In this document: one piece after another, positions 12,561-24,504 of the stretch
How the letters are laid out: each line of letters starts with the position of its first letter
Position numbering within the stretch: the first letter of the stretch is position 1
Assembly (NCBI GenBank): GCA_030867875.1
Contig: JAOWCC010000577.1
Location: 149,474,344-149,538,343, forward strand
Direction: 5' to 3'
Source of the DNA: Actinernus sp. WN-2022
Taxonomy: Eukaryota > Cnidaria > Anthozoa > Actiniaria > Actinernidae
DNA length: 64,000 nucleotides
Made by a program: the position numbers and the translations under genes
The notes under the pieces: generated by a model
What the model was told of the DNA's origin: nothing
What the model saw: the letters and a program-made list of their open reading frames with translations, nothing else
Databases searched by the model: none

Positions 12561-13569
12561 CGTTGCCTATAATATTTAGTTGACTATAATATTTACCGCT
12601 CACCCGTCGCTTCCGAACCCTGTCATCAGTACTATATTAAAACAGAGAATACTAATAATTATGAAAAGAGAGGTTTCTCCCCTCGGTTTTATTTTTCCCT
12701 GCAGACAGAGATAGATCATCTGCTAGCAGGCAATCTCGTTGCTGGTGCCAGAGAACCAGTTCAAGAGAGAACAGTGAACGAATTAACAGCTCAGTTGAAC
12801 AGCAAATTATTATCATGCAGTCTCGGCGGCTTTGTTTGTCAAATTTCGTGCGAGTATAAACTTCAAACGATCAACCCAGTGAATCCGAAAATCTCGGCAA
12901 AATCACTGTCTAAAATCCCGAATTCCGCCCTTCGAAACCAGAGAGAGAACTGTTTCCACAAGTTAAACGCCAAAGCCCTGAAAATGATTTTAGGAAACTG
13001 TTCTTCAAGTTGAGTTTTGTTGCAAATTGTGGTCACGTAAGCCAGCCACAGTGTTCAAAAACCCAAATCGGCTCAAAGATAGTAGATACTCGAACTAAGC
13101 GCTAATATATCTTTACATATAAAGATTAATATAAACATTTATATGAAACAATGATCTGAAAATAAAATAATTGTTTCAAATAATGTTGTAATGGGGGATA
13201 TATTATTTCATATAATTGGGAAACCATACGATTAGACGGTTTCATATTTTTAGATATAATGTAATTTTGTCATCTAATTATTTCATATAATAGTGATTTG
13301 CATTTCGCAGATTATATGATATAAAAACAATATATGAGATAATTTTGACATAATAACCATATAATTTGATGATATAATTTCCGGACATTTGGCACCCCAT
13401 AGAGAACGGTTTCCAGTAATGGCGGACATGATTTTACCGGTAAAATTTAACATGCCCATTTGGGAATATTTTTTACTATTTTGGATATTTCTAATAGTGA
13501 TTGACCTATTGACACTGAAAAAGTGGCAAATCGAAATGGTAAATTTTCGTCGTAGTGGCACTTTAAAGA

Positions 13570-14060
13570 ATGCTAAAGCATCCGTCCAAAGATCTTACGG
13601 AGCATCCTTCCTTGTATTTCCCGGATTCTACAGTTCGTTTTGTGAAAATCGTTGCAGCGATGGCGGTACCTCTCTTCCAACTAGCGAGAAAGCCTTCTAC
13701 AAAGAACTAGAAATTTCTACAAACCTTTGAATGGGTTGGACGCTCGTCAAAGTGCTTTTGAGAAGCCGATTGATCAGTTAAAACCTTCCCGCCAATCCTT
13801 GCGTTTCCTGATTTTAAGTAAACCGTTTATACTTTACACAGATGCCTCAGGTTTTTGGAGTCGGAGTAGCTCCAACAAAAACAAGGAGACAAACTGAGTT
13901 ATTGCGTATGTCAGCAGAAGTTTAACATCACCAGAAAGTACTCCGTCTATAGACGGGAGTTTCTTGCTAAGTATGAAATGATCAGTAACAGAGACGTTTC
14001 AATCGTACTTAATAACGCAGAAGATTCCATCTAGTAACATATAGCAATCCCTTGACTTAT
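13570..14060 (+). pseudogene. Ty3/Gypsy pol remnant, RT end and RNase H part
   Basis: This continues the Gypsy pol after the inserted foldback element. It carries the FLVFPGFYSSFCEN-like word (family FLGF-xxYYRRF), then a LAFPDF-like region, LYTDASGFGVG around 13830-13865 (the RNase H start with catalytic Asp) and SLTSPEST-like text near 13925. Frames change several times, so it is a pseudogene. The order matches the 10.5-11.2 kb part, which supports one element split by a later insertion. Confidence 0.75.
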
Positions 14061-14465
14061 TTACTCACCATGGCTAAGTTGAGTGCAGCTGATCATTGAT
14101 GGCTCTCGAGTCAAGAACGATGTTTTATATCACCATCGAATACCGCGCACAGCCGAGTACGGTAAGTCCACCAAATTTGACGTGACGTGGACGTCACGAA
14201 ATCGATAACTTAAAATGCGGTTTCTTTAACGAGATATGTATGTCACGTGACTATTTTTTTATGCTATTTAGACCGTCGTTACTTTATCGGATCAAGTGTG
14301 TTCACTTTTGTCTTCGCTTTCATTGCCATTGGCTTCTGTTAAATCAACAAACACCACGACTGCTGCATCTGTCATTTGAATCTCTGGGGATTAATTGAAT
14401 AGGTACCAAGCCTAAGCATTGTCATTGAATAACGTTTAGATGACAACAAATTCTGCACAAAATGG

Positions 14466-14471
14466 TTTATT
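14466..14471 (-). promoter_or_regulatory. Candidate polyadenylation signal of COPZ
   Basis: TTTATT on the plus strand is AATAAA on the minus strand, about 530 bp downstream of the COPZ stop codon. Confidence 0.4.
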
Positions 14472-14998
14472 ATTTCTTAATGTAAGTTATACGTCGGAAG
14501 TAATTCTGCTAGGATCTGATATTTTATATGTTGAGCGGAATGTGTTAACAGAAAACTATTTTAACACCATTACCCCTACATTATCCATAGGACATTTGCA
14601 TGACGACATTACATAAAACAACCACCAGAACTCTTTGCACAGTTCCTCTAATTTGGACTTGTTTTGGAATTCTCAAAGGAGTTGATAAATTTGAAGAATT
14701 CTGGTAGTTGTAGTATAATGCAAATGTGGGCCCGGGAGAGCTTATAAGTTGGAATTTATAGTACATATATTGGCATTTTCAATCAAAGAGAAACATCACA
14801 TGAAGTCAAGGTCTGTAGTTACATGCATGTGCCCCCCCGACTCCATGTCAACTTATTATAGACACATGTACATCATTTTAATCCAATCGATTACCTGACG
14901 GTATTACAATGTACCTATTCCCAATGTTTTTTGCCGAGTGCTCAAGGTATACATGTAACGTCCAGTAAGTAAAAATTGTTAGAATCTAGATGTGTTGA

Positions 14999-17900
14999 TC
15001 ACTTTAGTAGAGACCACTTGAGCTGGTCTTTTGCTGTTTGTAAAACTTGTGCCACGGTTTGTTCTGTTATTGGGACGTCATCCATCTGAAATATATACAA
15101 AAGAGATTCAGAGAAGTAAATCTTAAAACTGTTCAACGGTAACAAGCAGAGGGGCCCGAGATTGGTAGGTCATCACGTTTTCATCTGAGTTTGCTTGAGT
15201 GAGAAAAGAAGTTTATCCCAGTAGAAAACACATACCGACAAAACTATTCCACAACAACTCCACCTTATTACCAAAAGCTGAACTTAATTATTGTAAACAT
15301 GTAACTTAGCGTTCATGATGAGTCTTCCCTTTACTAGTATTCAAACAAAACATATTATAATAAGTAATACTATGATCTCCGAGGAAGTGAACTAATCTGA
15401 GAAGTTTGGTTCTTTCGGCCAGAAGTAAACACATCGCAGTTGAGTGGCTTTCAAAAACGTTTATTATGCTTGATTGAGTGCAATAGATGAATGAGCCTGG
15501 CTTCATCTGGGGACAACTGTGTTGTTTTTGAGAAGAATAGCAGTAAAACACAATGTAATTTTGTGCTTGACTAAATATTCAAAGCCACACGTATATGGTT
15601 TTACGCATCCCACATGGAAGGTGGTGTAAGGAATCAACAGAGGGCGCAGGGTTAGACGACACAGTACTCGCTCTCGCCAGCGCGCATGCTCTTCTAAGTT
15701 TCTCTCTTGCATGGTGAATAATAGGGTAATAAGTTCATGTCCTAGATACACCAATATGTTACTGACGTTCTATGACCGAAACATAATAGAACGTAATTAA
15801 CCTATTGTTGTATCTAGGACATGAACTTATTACCAATAATAGCCTGCTATGCAGACATTTTTTCACTCATTAATTCGAAGAAAAAAAGTAACGTCTGCTT
15901 ACCCGAGCGTTTAATTAGTTTCCAATATGCAAACACAAAGTCAGCACGTTTGTTTTGTTTTTCTGCCCAATCAAAGCCATTGTCAGAATTTTAGTGAATT
16001 GGTGCGCCAGTTAACACTCTCCTATGATTGGTCAATGGCAAATGTATTGTCTGGATTCGTTTTAAGTAATGGTCCAGATAAGAACTGTAGTGTCTGCGGC
16101 AAGGAATGTTAAAAGGTGTTAATTTTCTATTATTCTTTCTCGTAATTTTATTGGTTGATACTTATAAATTCAATAGAAACCCATCGAAATAATGCATTTT
16201 CATTCGATATTATTTTGTGGTTTGAATTTATTTTTGTTCAAACTAACTATGGCTTAATTTCGAAGGCTATCGTTTGTGGGGAAAGTTCTCAAATTTGCGA
16301 TTGAAAAATCCTTTGTTTTCTGTATATCCGATTGGCTGGATGGTGGCTTCTCTGCGTTTTCACAGAAAAAAGAGCCAATAGCATCACAAATACTTTATTG
16401 TCGAGATGTAGTTTGGACTGTAGATACCTCCTAAAGCACTTAAGGCATATATTCAAGTAAAATCGTATGTGGGGGGAGGCTCATTGCCGCAGAACAATGG
16501 ATTCTACTACCAGTTCTTATCTGGATTATTACTTAAATTCAACATACATGTACGTCACTTTCCAGGATATGGAAGGTAAAATCTGATTGGTCCATAACAG
16601 AGGTGTGCATATTGGAAACTAATTAATCGCTCGGGTAAGCAGACATTGGGATCATGGTATTACAATAATAAATTTGTTCTTTCAGTCAATTTTAAGTTAA
16701 GAGGTGAGGACAGGTCAGGGGCTTATAACTGGGAAGGGATTTTACGCTGCCAGGCCAAGGGGCCTATACCATTTTTTTTATGATAAGTATTCAGTTACTG
16801 TAATAATCCAATAACACTTCGAACAAGCTTTTGTACAGTAAAGTGATTTAAAAATACACACATCACTACCTTCAAGTGTGAAGTCAATTTTATCATTGTC
16901 AGTTTTTAAATCTAGGTTAGTACATTTATATTTTTTTAAATTTTGTAAACGTTTTTAAATTCTTGTAGTTTTTAGGTATGTTTTATATTTAAATTTCTCT
17001 TTTTTTTCAACATGTTATTGCCAGGGCACCCGTTGATATCAGCTATTCGCTGAAGGGTTTACCCTGGTAAAAGATTATTATATTATTATTATTACTGATT
17101 GGCTATTGAGTATGCACCATGTTATTTTTCTTACCTTCATTGCTACTCTTTGGACTATGGCACTGGAATCTGCCTCGAGGATTACACTAAAAAATGTACG
17201 GAAAATACAGGACTGTAAACAAATGGTTTCAACTTCTGGTCATGGTACTTTTTATATCATGAATTATCCTATAAATATTTTATTTCAGGCCAATCAAACT
17301 GCAGGAAATTTCGCACCCTTCTTTATCAGCCAATAAGAATTCAAGTTTTTGAATACATAATTAGTCGGCAGACGCGTCCGCCACTCAAAACTTTTGTTTT
17401 CCGGAGAGAAAATTCGCAATCTATCACCGGTAAGTTACTTTGTTTTCGTGATAAATCTTCCTGTAAAGTTGTTATTTATAGAATAATATGGTTATTTCGT
17501 GGTTTTCTATGGAATACTGGCGAAAATGTCACTCAAAATTCATATTATTTTAGTACCAAATAATACAAATTTATCTGAAATATTCGCTGTATTCCATAGA
17601 AAACCATGAAATAACCAGTTATTAGTAACCAATATTCAGGGTGCTAAGATTTTCACGGCAAGACAAAATCTGGTAGTAATGTGATGCAGGTAGTTTTTAT
17701 GTTTCATACTTTACTCACCCTCCATCGACTATCTCATCCACAGCCAGCAACACTCCATCTAGATTGTCTATCAGAGCTCTCTTCTCAATGTTCTTTCTCA
17801 GCATCATGCTTATGGCATCAAAGAATGCATTCAAAACACTGACAAGAACCAGCTATGAAGCAAAGAAAACAAACCCAATTTATTCTATCAACTACAGTGT

Positions 17901-20412
17901 TTTACAAGGATTTCCAGCACTAAGAAATATTGTATCTGAACACGTAAAAATACGATAATTTTACGTATGTGGATATAGACTCATAGCTTTTCAGCCGATT
18001 TCCACATCACACGCTTACCCTTGCTTAGAACAACCAGGCCCAGGTCCAAGTGTTTATAAAATAAATAATTCATGGCACTTGGAGATATGGAATTTCTTAG
18101 AACGTTCAACTCAATATCTCACTCGTTCGCTGCACATTGTTGTTGATCGAGTTGAACATGAGAAGATCAATTTATATCTCCGCGTACCCATGTATTATTA
18201 TATTAAGTAATACCATGACAATTCGGGAAATTAGTGATTAAATTTCCCAGCAAGCCGAGGGAGAGTTTTTTGAAGTCTCAAGGCCGCTATGAGAGACTTT
18301 TAAAAACTCTCCCGAAGCTTGAGGGGAAATTTAATCACTAATTTCCCGAATTGTCATGGTATAACTAAATTTAGGGTGAAACAGGAGGGTGGGGTGGGGT
18401 TTTTCCAGAAACTTGGGAGTAGGAATTGAAACAAATGCTACATAGGTAGTATTTTACAGAGTGAAAGTGAGTTTGTAAAATTAATCCAATTAACAAATAA
18501 ACTTAGTCATAAGCAAGACCACATCGGAGTTAATAGTACGAATACCAAGTTTGATTTGGTAAATCCAAACTGAATAGCAAGCTTTCAAAAATTGCAAAAA
18601 TAAGACATTTGTTTGGATGTGCCTCCAATCCAGACAAATGCCTCTTATTTTGTGATTTTTGAAAGCTGACCATATGGTAAACATCTAATGAAATGTCCCC
18701 AAACTTGGTAAACTTACTGACTATCTTACACAAAAGTTTTGATTGGGGGAGGGGGGAGAGGCCAATGCCCTCCCTTCCCAAAGGACCCACCCTTGCCTCT
18801 CACATCAAATCCCAATTAAATTTAGCCATTGGATGTCATTCACTGGGTTACAATATAAATGTGCTCACCCTGTCTTGAACATTTTTCCCCATGTTACATT
18901 TTTCTCATTTCTGATTTTGCCTGACCTTACACCCAAATCCTGATCACATTATAAATTCTCCTTGGTATTTGTTTTTTCAAGGAGAATTTAGAACTTGATC
19001 AAGTCACTTACATTGAGGATTGCATTATGCCATAATACCTGCCATGGTTTTTTGCCATAATGATTCTGACTATAATAACAGCATGCATACTCGTTATTGA
19101 CAATGTATCATTCATAAATAAATAAATAAACATTATATCTTACACATGTACTGTACTCTACCTCATTTTCATTAAATGACCCCATGACATAAAAGTATAA
19201 GTCTACACTACTTCTATATACACATGTCATCCCTTCCAACATTATGATCTCGGCTGAAATTGAACGTACATACATTGAGTTAGAAGTTGATTGTATGATA
19301 GGAAAAGGAAATAGTCAAATCAATATAAATATGAGCAGAACAAGTACTAGTATCAACTTAAACCTCGGCAACTTTCACATTAACATCTGTTGTAACATAA
19401 GATTTACACAGAGACTTTATTTCAGTTCCCACAGAAGTTTGTTGTGCTGTCAATCATTCTAGTTATTTCTCCAATAGCAATGCAAAGCTACAATGTCCAT
19501 CAAATGCCAAGTCAAATACAGTGTTTGTGCTAGAACATTGTTACGGACACTTGTCCTATGATAGGTGTTTGGTTTAGGACATTTAGAGGATGGTGGAGAA
19601 GCAGCCCAGAGCATGCAGCGAGTTGAACCTGAAGCAGTAAGATCGGCCAGGCAAATGTTTTTTGCAAAATTTGATGTTTTCCTGCATTTTGAGGTATCCT
19701 AGGAGAGGTTACACCAGTTTTTCTTTGCAAGCTTGTGCAAGATTTCTTGAAGAAAATTACATGAAAATAGAGTGCAACTGTGATGATTTTGTTTCAGACA
19801 ATTCAGCCTAATTAAACAAGATGTCTCCAGTTATTTGGAAAATATTTTGGCAAATTGCCAGACTGACGGCAAAATGAATCACTAAAATACCACACAACTT
19901 TCTTTTGTGTAGCCCAAGAATGTACAGTAGCCAACCGCAAAAATTATTGGTGTAAAACAGTATAGTATAGTGTTAGCATATATTAAGTAATAATTCCATA
20001 ATTACCATTTGCTCTGTGGGTTTTGTTGAAGAGATTCTTCTCAAACTCTCTCTGCTCTTTTGAAGTTGGATATGTGTCATCATAGTACTAAACACGATTG
20101 GGAAACAGAATATTTAAAATGACACAAAAACATGGTATGGCCTTTTTCACTGTATTTGACCATCTATAAGCCACAGGGTATGTTTAATTTTTCCTCTAAA
20201 GTCTGGGTGGGGCTTATGTATGCAAGCTTTTTCAGGTTTCATTTCAAGTAAGACTCCTAAAAATGAGCCCTGATAAACTTTTTTAATTGTTACATTAAAA
20301 AAATACATCAATATATATAGTGCTGTTCACTTTCCAAACCAACCTTTGCTACAACTCTTTCTCCATCATTATCAAGAATGGCAATAGCCTTGACGGTATA
20401 GAGTGAAGCTTC
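14999..20412 (-). CDS. COPZ1: Coatomer subunit zeta (COPI coat), exons 2-7; first exon not located
   Basis: Six minus-strand exons join in phase: 20344-20412, 20006-20087, 19162-19253, 17719-17852, 17135-17186 and 14999-15085 (stop TGA at 14999-15001). They give 171 residues, close to the whole of the 177-residue human COPZ1. The reading runs [51 protein letters not shown] and [20 protein letters not shown]. This is the longin-like fold of the COPI coat small subunit, which works with gamma-COP in retrograde Golgi-to-ER vesicles. Every splice site is canonical. Exon 1 should encode only six to eight residues and was not found. Paralog assignment (COPZ1 or COPZ2) has no meaning at this distance. 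Confidence 0.93.
15725..15834. mobile_element. Hairpin MITE in COPZ intron
   Basis: ggtaataagttcatgtccta at the left faces its reverse complement at the right end (taggacatgaacttattacc). Arms are about 33 bp with a short loop containing acgttctatga/acg. Confidence 0.7.
15893..16644. mobile_element. DNA transposon-like element with 42-bp TIRs (non-autonomous)
   Basis: The left end gtctgcttacccgagcgttt, continuing aattagtttccaatatgcaaac, is matched in reverse complement at 16603-16644. The 750-bp interior has no recognised transposase. It lies in the COPZ intron between exons 6 and 7. Confidence 0.65.
16645..17100. other. Intron sequence, T-rich, ending in (ATT)n microsatellite
   Basis: There is no gene signal. 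The run ttattatattattattattatt at 17079-17097 may be the 3' tail of an old retroelement. This is uncertain. Confidence 0.3.
17440..17635. repeat. Inverted repeat in COPZ intron
   Basis: atatggttatttcgtggttt...tctatggaatac (about 17487-17520) pairs with gtattccatagaaaaccatg...aaataacc (about 17590-17622). It is probably an old MITE. Confidence 0.55.
18211..18361. mobile_element. Palindromic MITE with TAA target duplication (PIF/Harbinger-like)
   Basis: The 151-bp element is a near-perfect palindrome: taccatgacaattcgggaaa and onward on the left, and the exact complement on the right for about 40 bp. It is flanked by TAA on both sides. A 3-bp TWA duplication is typical of PIF/Harbinger elements. 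The class call is by inference from the TSD. Confidence 0.75.
18940..19015. mobile_element. Partial copy of the atcctgatcaca...aattctcc MITE family
   Basis: atcctgatcacattataaat through caaggagaatttagaacttg and gtcactta matches the palindromic MITEs at 50405-50550 and 57533-57665. It lies just downstream of COPZ exon 4. Confidence 0.6.
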
Positions 20413-20599
20413 CTGTAAAGACAAAACACCCTTCTGTAAGAGTAAAGTTCTATAAACTAGGCTCTGCTGATCATGAGCACTGTTGTTTCCTAGTAAGAGT
20501 CCATAGGTGGATACCTATAGGACCACCTAAATGTTTATATAACTTCAAGTTCCATGAATCAAGAAACAGCAATAATTAGTATTGCTCCATTTAAGCACT

Positions 20600-20701
20600 G
20601 TTTAAAACACGAAGAGCAGTGTTTTATCAAGTTTTAAAATTCGAGGGCGAAGGCCGAGAATTTTTATACTTGATAAAACACGTGCTGTGAGTGTTTTAAA
20701 C
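20600..20701. mobile_element. Hairpin MITE upstream of COPZ exon 2
   Basis: tgtttaaaacacgaagagca at the left faces tgctgtgagtgttttaaac at the right. The inner arms are gtgttttatcaagt... and acttgataaaacac. The loop region is ttcgagggcgaaggccgagaa. Confidence 0.65.
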
Positions 20702-22077
20702 GGCTTCAAAAACGCTTCAAGAATGCAATGAAAGAAAGTCGCACATCTCAAGGGAATGGTTACTTAATGAACCATTGAACCTTTGTATTCACAACGCCAT
20801 GCAAAATATTCGAGTAATCACCGCCGGCAATTACGAATATCTCAAGGGAAGGACATGAAGAAATTACCATACTATGTTGTTTCGCAATGCAAGAATAACC
20901 TGCACTTGAAGGATTTGGTGTCGTAGTTTACTTCGATAAAGTTCAAGACTTGGAAAGCGATGCGACTGACATGACGGCAGACTCTAAATTTTTGGCTCCG
21001 GCACAAAATATGTAAGTTTAATGCATGTTTTTATTATTTTACGGCTTTGAGTTTGGTTTTAATAATTAAACTAAACAGTGGCTCGGTAAACAAGTAATGG
21101 TAGTTGGATAACTTCATTTTAAAAATATTATCTGTGTATCTCGGTAGTCTACTGATATTAGTAAATTTAGTGCAAAATTGATTATCTTATGTTCCGTGTA
21201 CTTTTTGCTATCTTTAGGTCTTTATCAGTGTATTCTTAATTAGGATGAAACTTTATATAAAATTTCATGGTCATTAGTATTCTTGATATAAAGTCTTCAT
21301 CCTAATTTGCATTCTTTTGTAATACCTTTGTACCCCATATTCCCCTGGTACCGAAATCAAAGCCCTCCCCGGGCTTTTTAGAATGATGAGATTTTATCAG
21401 GTATAAAGGAGCATGCACGGGACTGATTTGCTTCATCTGATTGGACAACATGCTCATTAATTATTCATGAGTTTTTGAAGTTTTCTTTAAAGGTTACTCA
21501 AAGCAAGGTAACCCAGATAAGAACACTAACTATTGTTGAAAATGGCCACTACAAACCAAAAGCAGAGTCGTGTGAAAACAACTTCTCAAAGCTACAAAGA
21601 GGGTGAAGGGGAAATGAGGGATTCAAAAAAATCAGTTGGAAAAAAATGGGGAGTTACGAAGTTTTGAAAAGAAGGTATTAAGAGCGGATGTCAGGAAAAA
21701 ACAGACAAATTAAAAATTTTGTGGCAAGGGTCGAAAATTCGATTTCTCTCATATTTTAAAGTCAGATACAGTAGGCTAAGGTATAACCAAAAGCACTGTA
21801 CACTTTTTTAGGGTAAAATCTTTTTATTTCCAAGAAAAATGTAATTAACTAAATTCAGTCGAAATGACAGTCATCTAGTCATAAAAATGCTCAAATCGTG
21901 TTCTACGATATCTAAATATCTAGCATTATACCTTTGAGAAATATTGTATTATTCTTTACATGAAAAATATTTTTATTCAGAAGGCATACCGTTTCATGTT
22001 GATAAAAGTATCTTGTAAATAAAATTAATTTTCACCATGTGCTAAACCTTTGAATGGATCAAACTTTAGGTTTTTTA
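20702..22077. other. Intergenic or long first-intron region without recognised exon
   Basis: It contains a 50-bp segment (20783-20833) shared with 33797-33850, an inverted pair around 21240-21310 (aggatgaaactttatataaa / tttatatcaagactt-like) and a short plus-strand ORF at 21541 (MATTNQKQSRVKTTSQSYKE). The ORF has no recognised family. Confidence 0.3.
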
Positions 22078-23331
22078 AATTTTCAAAAGATTATTTCTCA
22101 ATTACTGAAAAGATTTCTTTGGGCAAATAATTGTGCATGATGCTAGAGCTATTCAAAGTCTGTTGAAAAACGTATATATTTGACCTCGAGAGGTCAACTG
22201 TCTATCTGCTGGTCCAGCGTATTTATGCCTATTTCACGCTTCTTAACAAATTAGAGGTTCAGAAAATACACTAGAAAGGCCATTTTAAATAGTTCTAACC
22301 TTATTCGTTGTATAAATCAGATCCGGAGACTGTTGTGTGTGATTGTTTTTGTCGTTCTCTTCAGTTGCCTATTTATAACTTCCGATCACACTACAAGCTG
22401 TCAACAGTTGAACAATAATAATAATAGACTTTATTGGGTAAGAAACACAATTACTGGTGACCCAGTAGTTTACATTGCGGCCCATTATAAAAACTAAAAC
22501 TAGATAAGAATTACAATTTTTTTATTTATAGAAACTAGATAAGTAATATTAATTGTTAAAGATAATTTGAAGGGCTGTGTGCAAAAAGGGCGTAAGTGAC
22601 GTTGTTTGAAGTTATTGGATAAAATATTGTTGAATAAATGTTTCTTAAAATTACTTAGTTGGGAAAAGTTTTTTGCATTGCTACTAATGGCATTCCATAA
22701 TCTAGTGCCACTCACATGAAATATGCGAAGCCCTGAATTCGTTCGGCATTTAGGTACGACTAACCCAAGGTTAGACGAGGCTCTAGTGCAGTGATTGTGA
22801 GTGTCTTTTAAATAATTTACATAGTTATTAAAGTACTCTAAGCACTTTCCATTAACAATCTTAAACATCATACACAGCTTCTTCACATGCATGAGATCGT
22901 CAATAGGAATCCAGTGCAGCTTGTTAAAAAGTTCTACTGACCTATCATTAAAGCTTGCATCTAGAATCAGTCAAGCGCAACGTTTTTGCACTCTTAGTAT
23001 TCTTAATAATTGTTCATTAGGTGCTGCCCCAAACTGTACAACAATATTCAAATATGGGCTTAACAATTGCATTGAATAGCAATCTTTGTCTGACTTTCGA
23101 CGTATTTCAACATCACAACATCCAATTCACAGGTTAAGTCATTTGCTAAATGTTCTTCGATTTGGATTGCACTCATTATAGTTTTGAGATCTTTAAACTG
23201 CTACAAAAGGACCAACGTGTCGGTAGCCTCCTAAACAACAGTGTCCAGTCCCCCCCTCCACTGAACACTGGACACAGCTGTTTAGTAGGAGACAATATTA
23301 AAACAATAGCAATTATGCTAATTACTTAGCA
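22078..23331. mobile_element. Left arm of a large inverted repeat (partner 28144-28678), carrying a LINE insertion
   Basis: 22078-22413 plus 23081-23331 is the reverse complement of 28144-28678. Shared words include gcaaataattgtgcatgatg, aaatggcctttctagtgtat (on the complement) and aacatcacaacatccaattc. The arm is interrupted at 22414-23080 by a LINE fragment absent from the partner arm. A small extra hairpin (about 23225-23290, cctcctaaacaacagtgtcc / ctgtttagtagg) is also present only in this arm. Confidence 0.75.
22414..23080 (-). pseudogene. 5'-truncated LINE fragment, C-terminal end of reverse transcriptase ORF
   Basis: The minus strand encodes MHVKKLCMMFKIVNGKCLEY, LVVPKCRTNSGLRIFHVSGT and RLWNAISSNAKNFSQLSNFK, the typical post-RT tail of CR1/L2-type LINEs. 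Upstream, with frame breaks, are the LGQHLMNN and LFNKLHWIPIDDL-like words. The 3' end is an (ATT)n-like tail at 22414-22427. The empty site in the partner inverted repeat fixes the ends: gttgaac on the left and aatctttgtc on the right. Confidence 0.85.
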
Positions 23332-23364
23332 TGTTCTGCTTTCGCAAAGAAGGGCTTATAAGCA

Positions 23365-23719
23365 CTTATTTCATACTTGACACGGTTTTCTTTGTTATTC
23401 ATGAGGCTTTATTTTCCATACATACCGCCATTATAAATGCAAGGGATGTATGAGGGGAACTTTCTCATACATCCCTTGCATTTATAACGAGCAATTCAAT
23501 ACAATTCTATGATATTTTGTTTCTAGCTTATACACTGAATTGCGCTTGCATTAAGGAATTTGTTTTATTATTTTCTCCAAGGAATTCATTCACCTTGGCT
23601 TCAGCCAAACTTACTAAATATCCCTATAATGATTTAGAACCTTTTCTCCATCTTGGTACTCGCCCAAAATCTACCTAAAAAGAGCTACATCAATGAAACC
23701 TCGTCAAGTATGAAATAAG
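23365..23719. mobile_element. MITE with 17-bp TIR cttatttcatacttgac and internal perfect hairpin
   Basis: cttatttcatacttgac at the left end faces gtcaagtatgaaataag at the right end. Inside, cattataaatgcaagggatg is followed by its exact complement (23433-23490). Confidence 0.7.
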
Positions 23720-23730
23720 ACACTTAAATA

Positions 23731-23796
23731 CCTCGAACGTCGGCAATAAGCCATATACATATATGGCTTATTGCCTCCGTTCTCGGTATTTAACTC
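23731..23796. repeat. Perfect hairpin aaataccgag..ggcaataagccatat
   Basis: ggcaataagccatatacata is directly followed by tatggcttattgcc, within longer arms (aaatacctcgaacg / cgttctcggtattt). It abuts the previous MITE and may be a separate small element. Confidence 0.6.
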
Positions 23797-23829
23797 TTAC
23801 GTCAAGTCAAAAAGAAAATCGTCATTTTA

Positions 23830-24185
23830 TTATATGAATCTTATGAGGTCTCAACTCTATAAGCCCTGTGGTTTCCAGAGGCCTCCTCGCCATAACTGCC
23901 TAAGCTTCCACTTATTTAACTTGTAACTAATAGTAACTGTTCGTTGTATTTAGCACAATATTCTTAGTCAAATCAATTGTTAACACTAGTTAGTTAATTT
24001 CTCTGTATAAGAAATCTATTGTAACTATTCAAAGACCTTAATTATTACTTTCTCCTGTCAATAATATTCCTGTACAAATCACACCGCTAGGCCGCTTTGT
24101 ATTGTAGTCAGTATTACTATTGTTACTTTGTTACTCATTTAAAAAAACATGTGGCGAATAAAAAATGATGATGATGATGATGATA
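23830..24185 (+). mobile_element. Probable retroelement 3' end with (GAT)n tail
   Basis: An AT-rich untranslated sequence ends gtggcgaataaaaaatgatg followed by repeated atg/gat units to 24184. Tails of this form close many LINEs. No coding part remains. Confidence 0.45.
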
Positions 24186-24504
24186 TACAAAAAGTTTCAG
24201 TGCCAGTTAATAGGTTGTCTAATAGAAAAGAAGCCCGTTTAAATATACTGTTGATGAAATTCTGGTTGCTTTGAATTCCAGGGAAATATTGATTATATCG
24301 CGAAATGCCGTATGGGTGGTCCCATCTATGTTACAAACAAAAGTATAGCCGGGTCTGGAGGTTCAGCAGAAGGATTAAAATATATGAATACTGCAAGGCT
24401 GATCGGACGTCTGTACAATGTTATTTATTGTACCCTATATTTCGGTTCTTCAGGGGTTCAGTATGAACTAAGTATATACTTATATATATACTTATATATA
24501 TATA

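Larger units (their letters stand above)
11334..13402. mobile_element. Foldback DNA element, about 270-bp TIRs, possible 4-bp TSD
   Basis: The left arm 11334-11605 (starting ctatggggtgccaaatgtcc) is the near-identical reverse complement of 13130-13402. The flanks read AGAA on both sides, a candidate 4-bp target duplication. The interior has a tandem array of palindromic cataatgtgcacataatgaa words (11690-11960), a duplicated 125-bp segment (about 12418-12545 and 12883-13012) and short ORFs, including one starting MNNNRNFAEQLAAAVSQTI at 12160. No known transposase was recognised, so it is probably non-autonomous. It interrupts the Gypsy remnant. Confidence 0.8.

Noticed and set aside
11334..13402. 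LTRs of the Gypsy element
   Set aside because: The long terminal sequences are inverted, not direct, and do not have TG...CA ends, so this is a foldback insertion.
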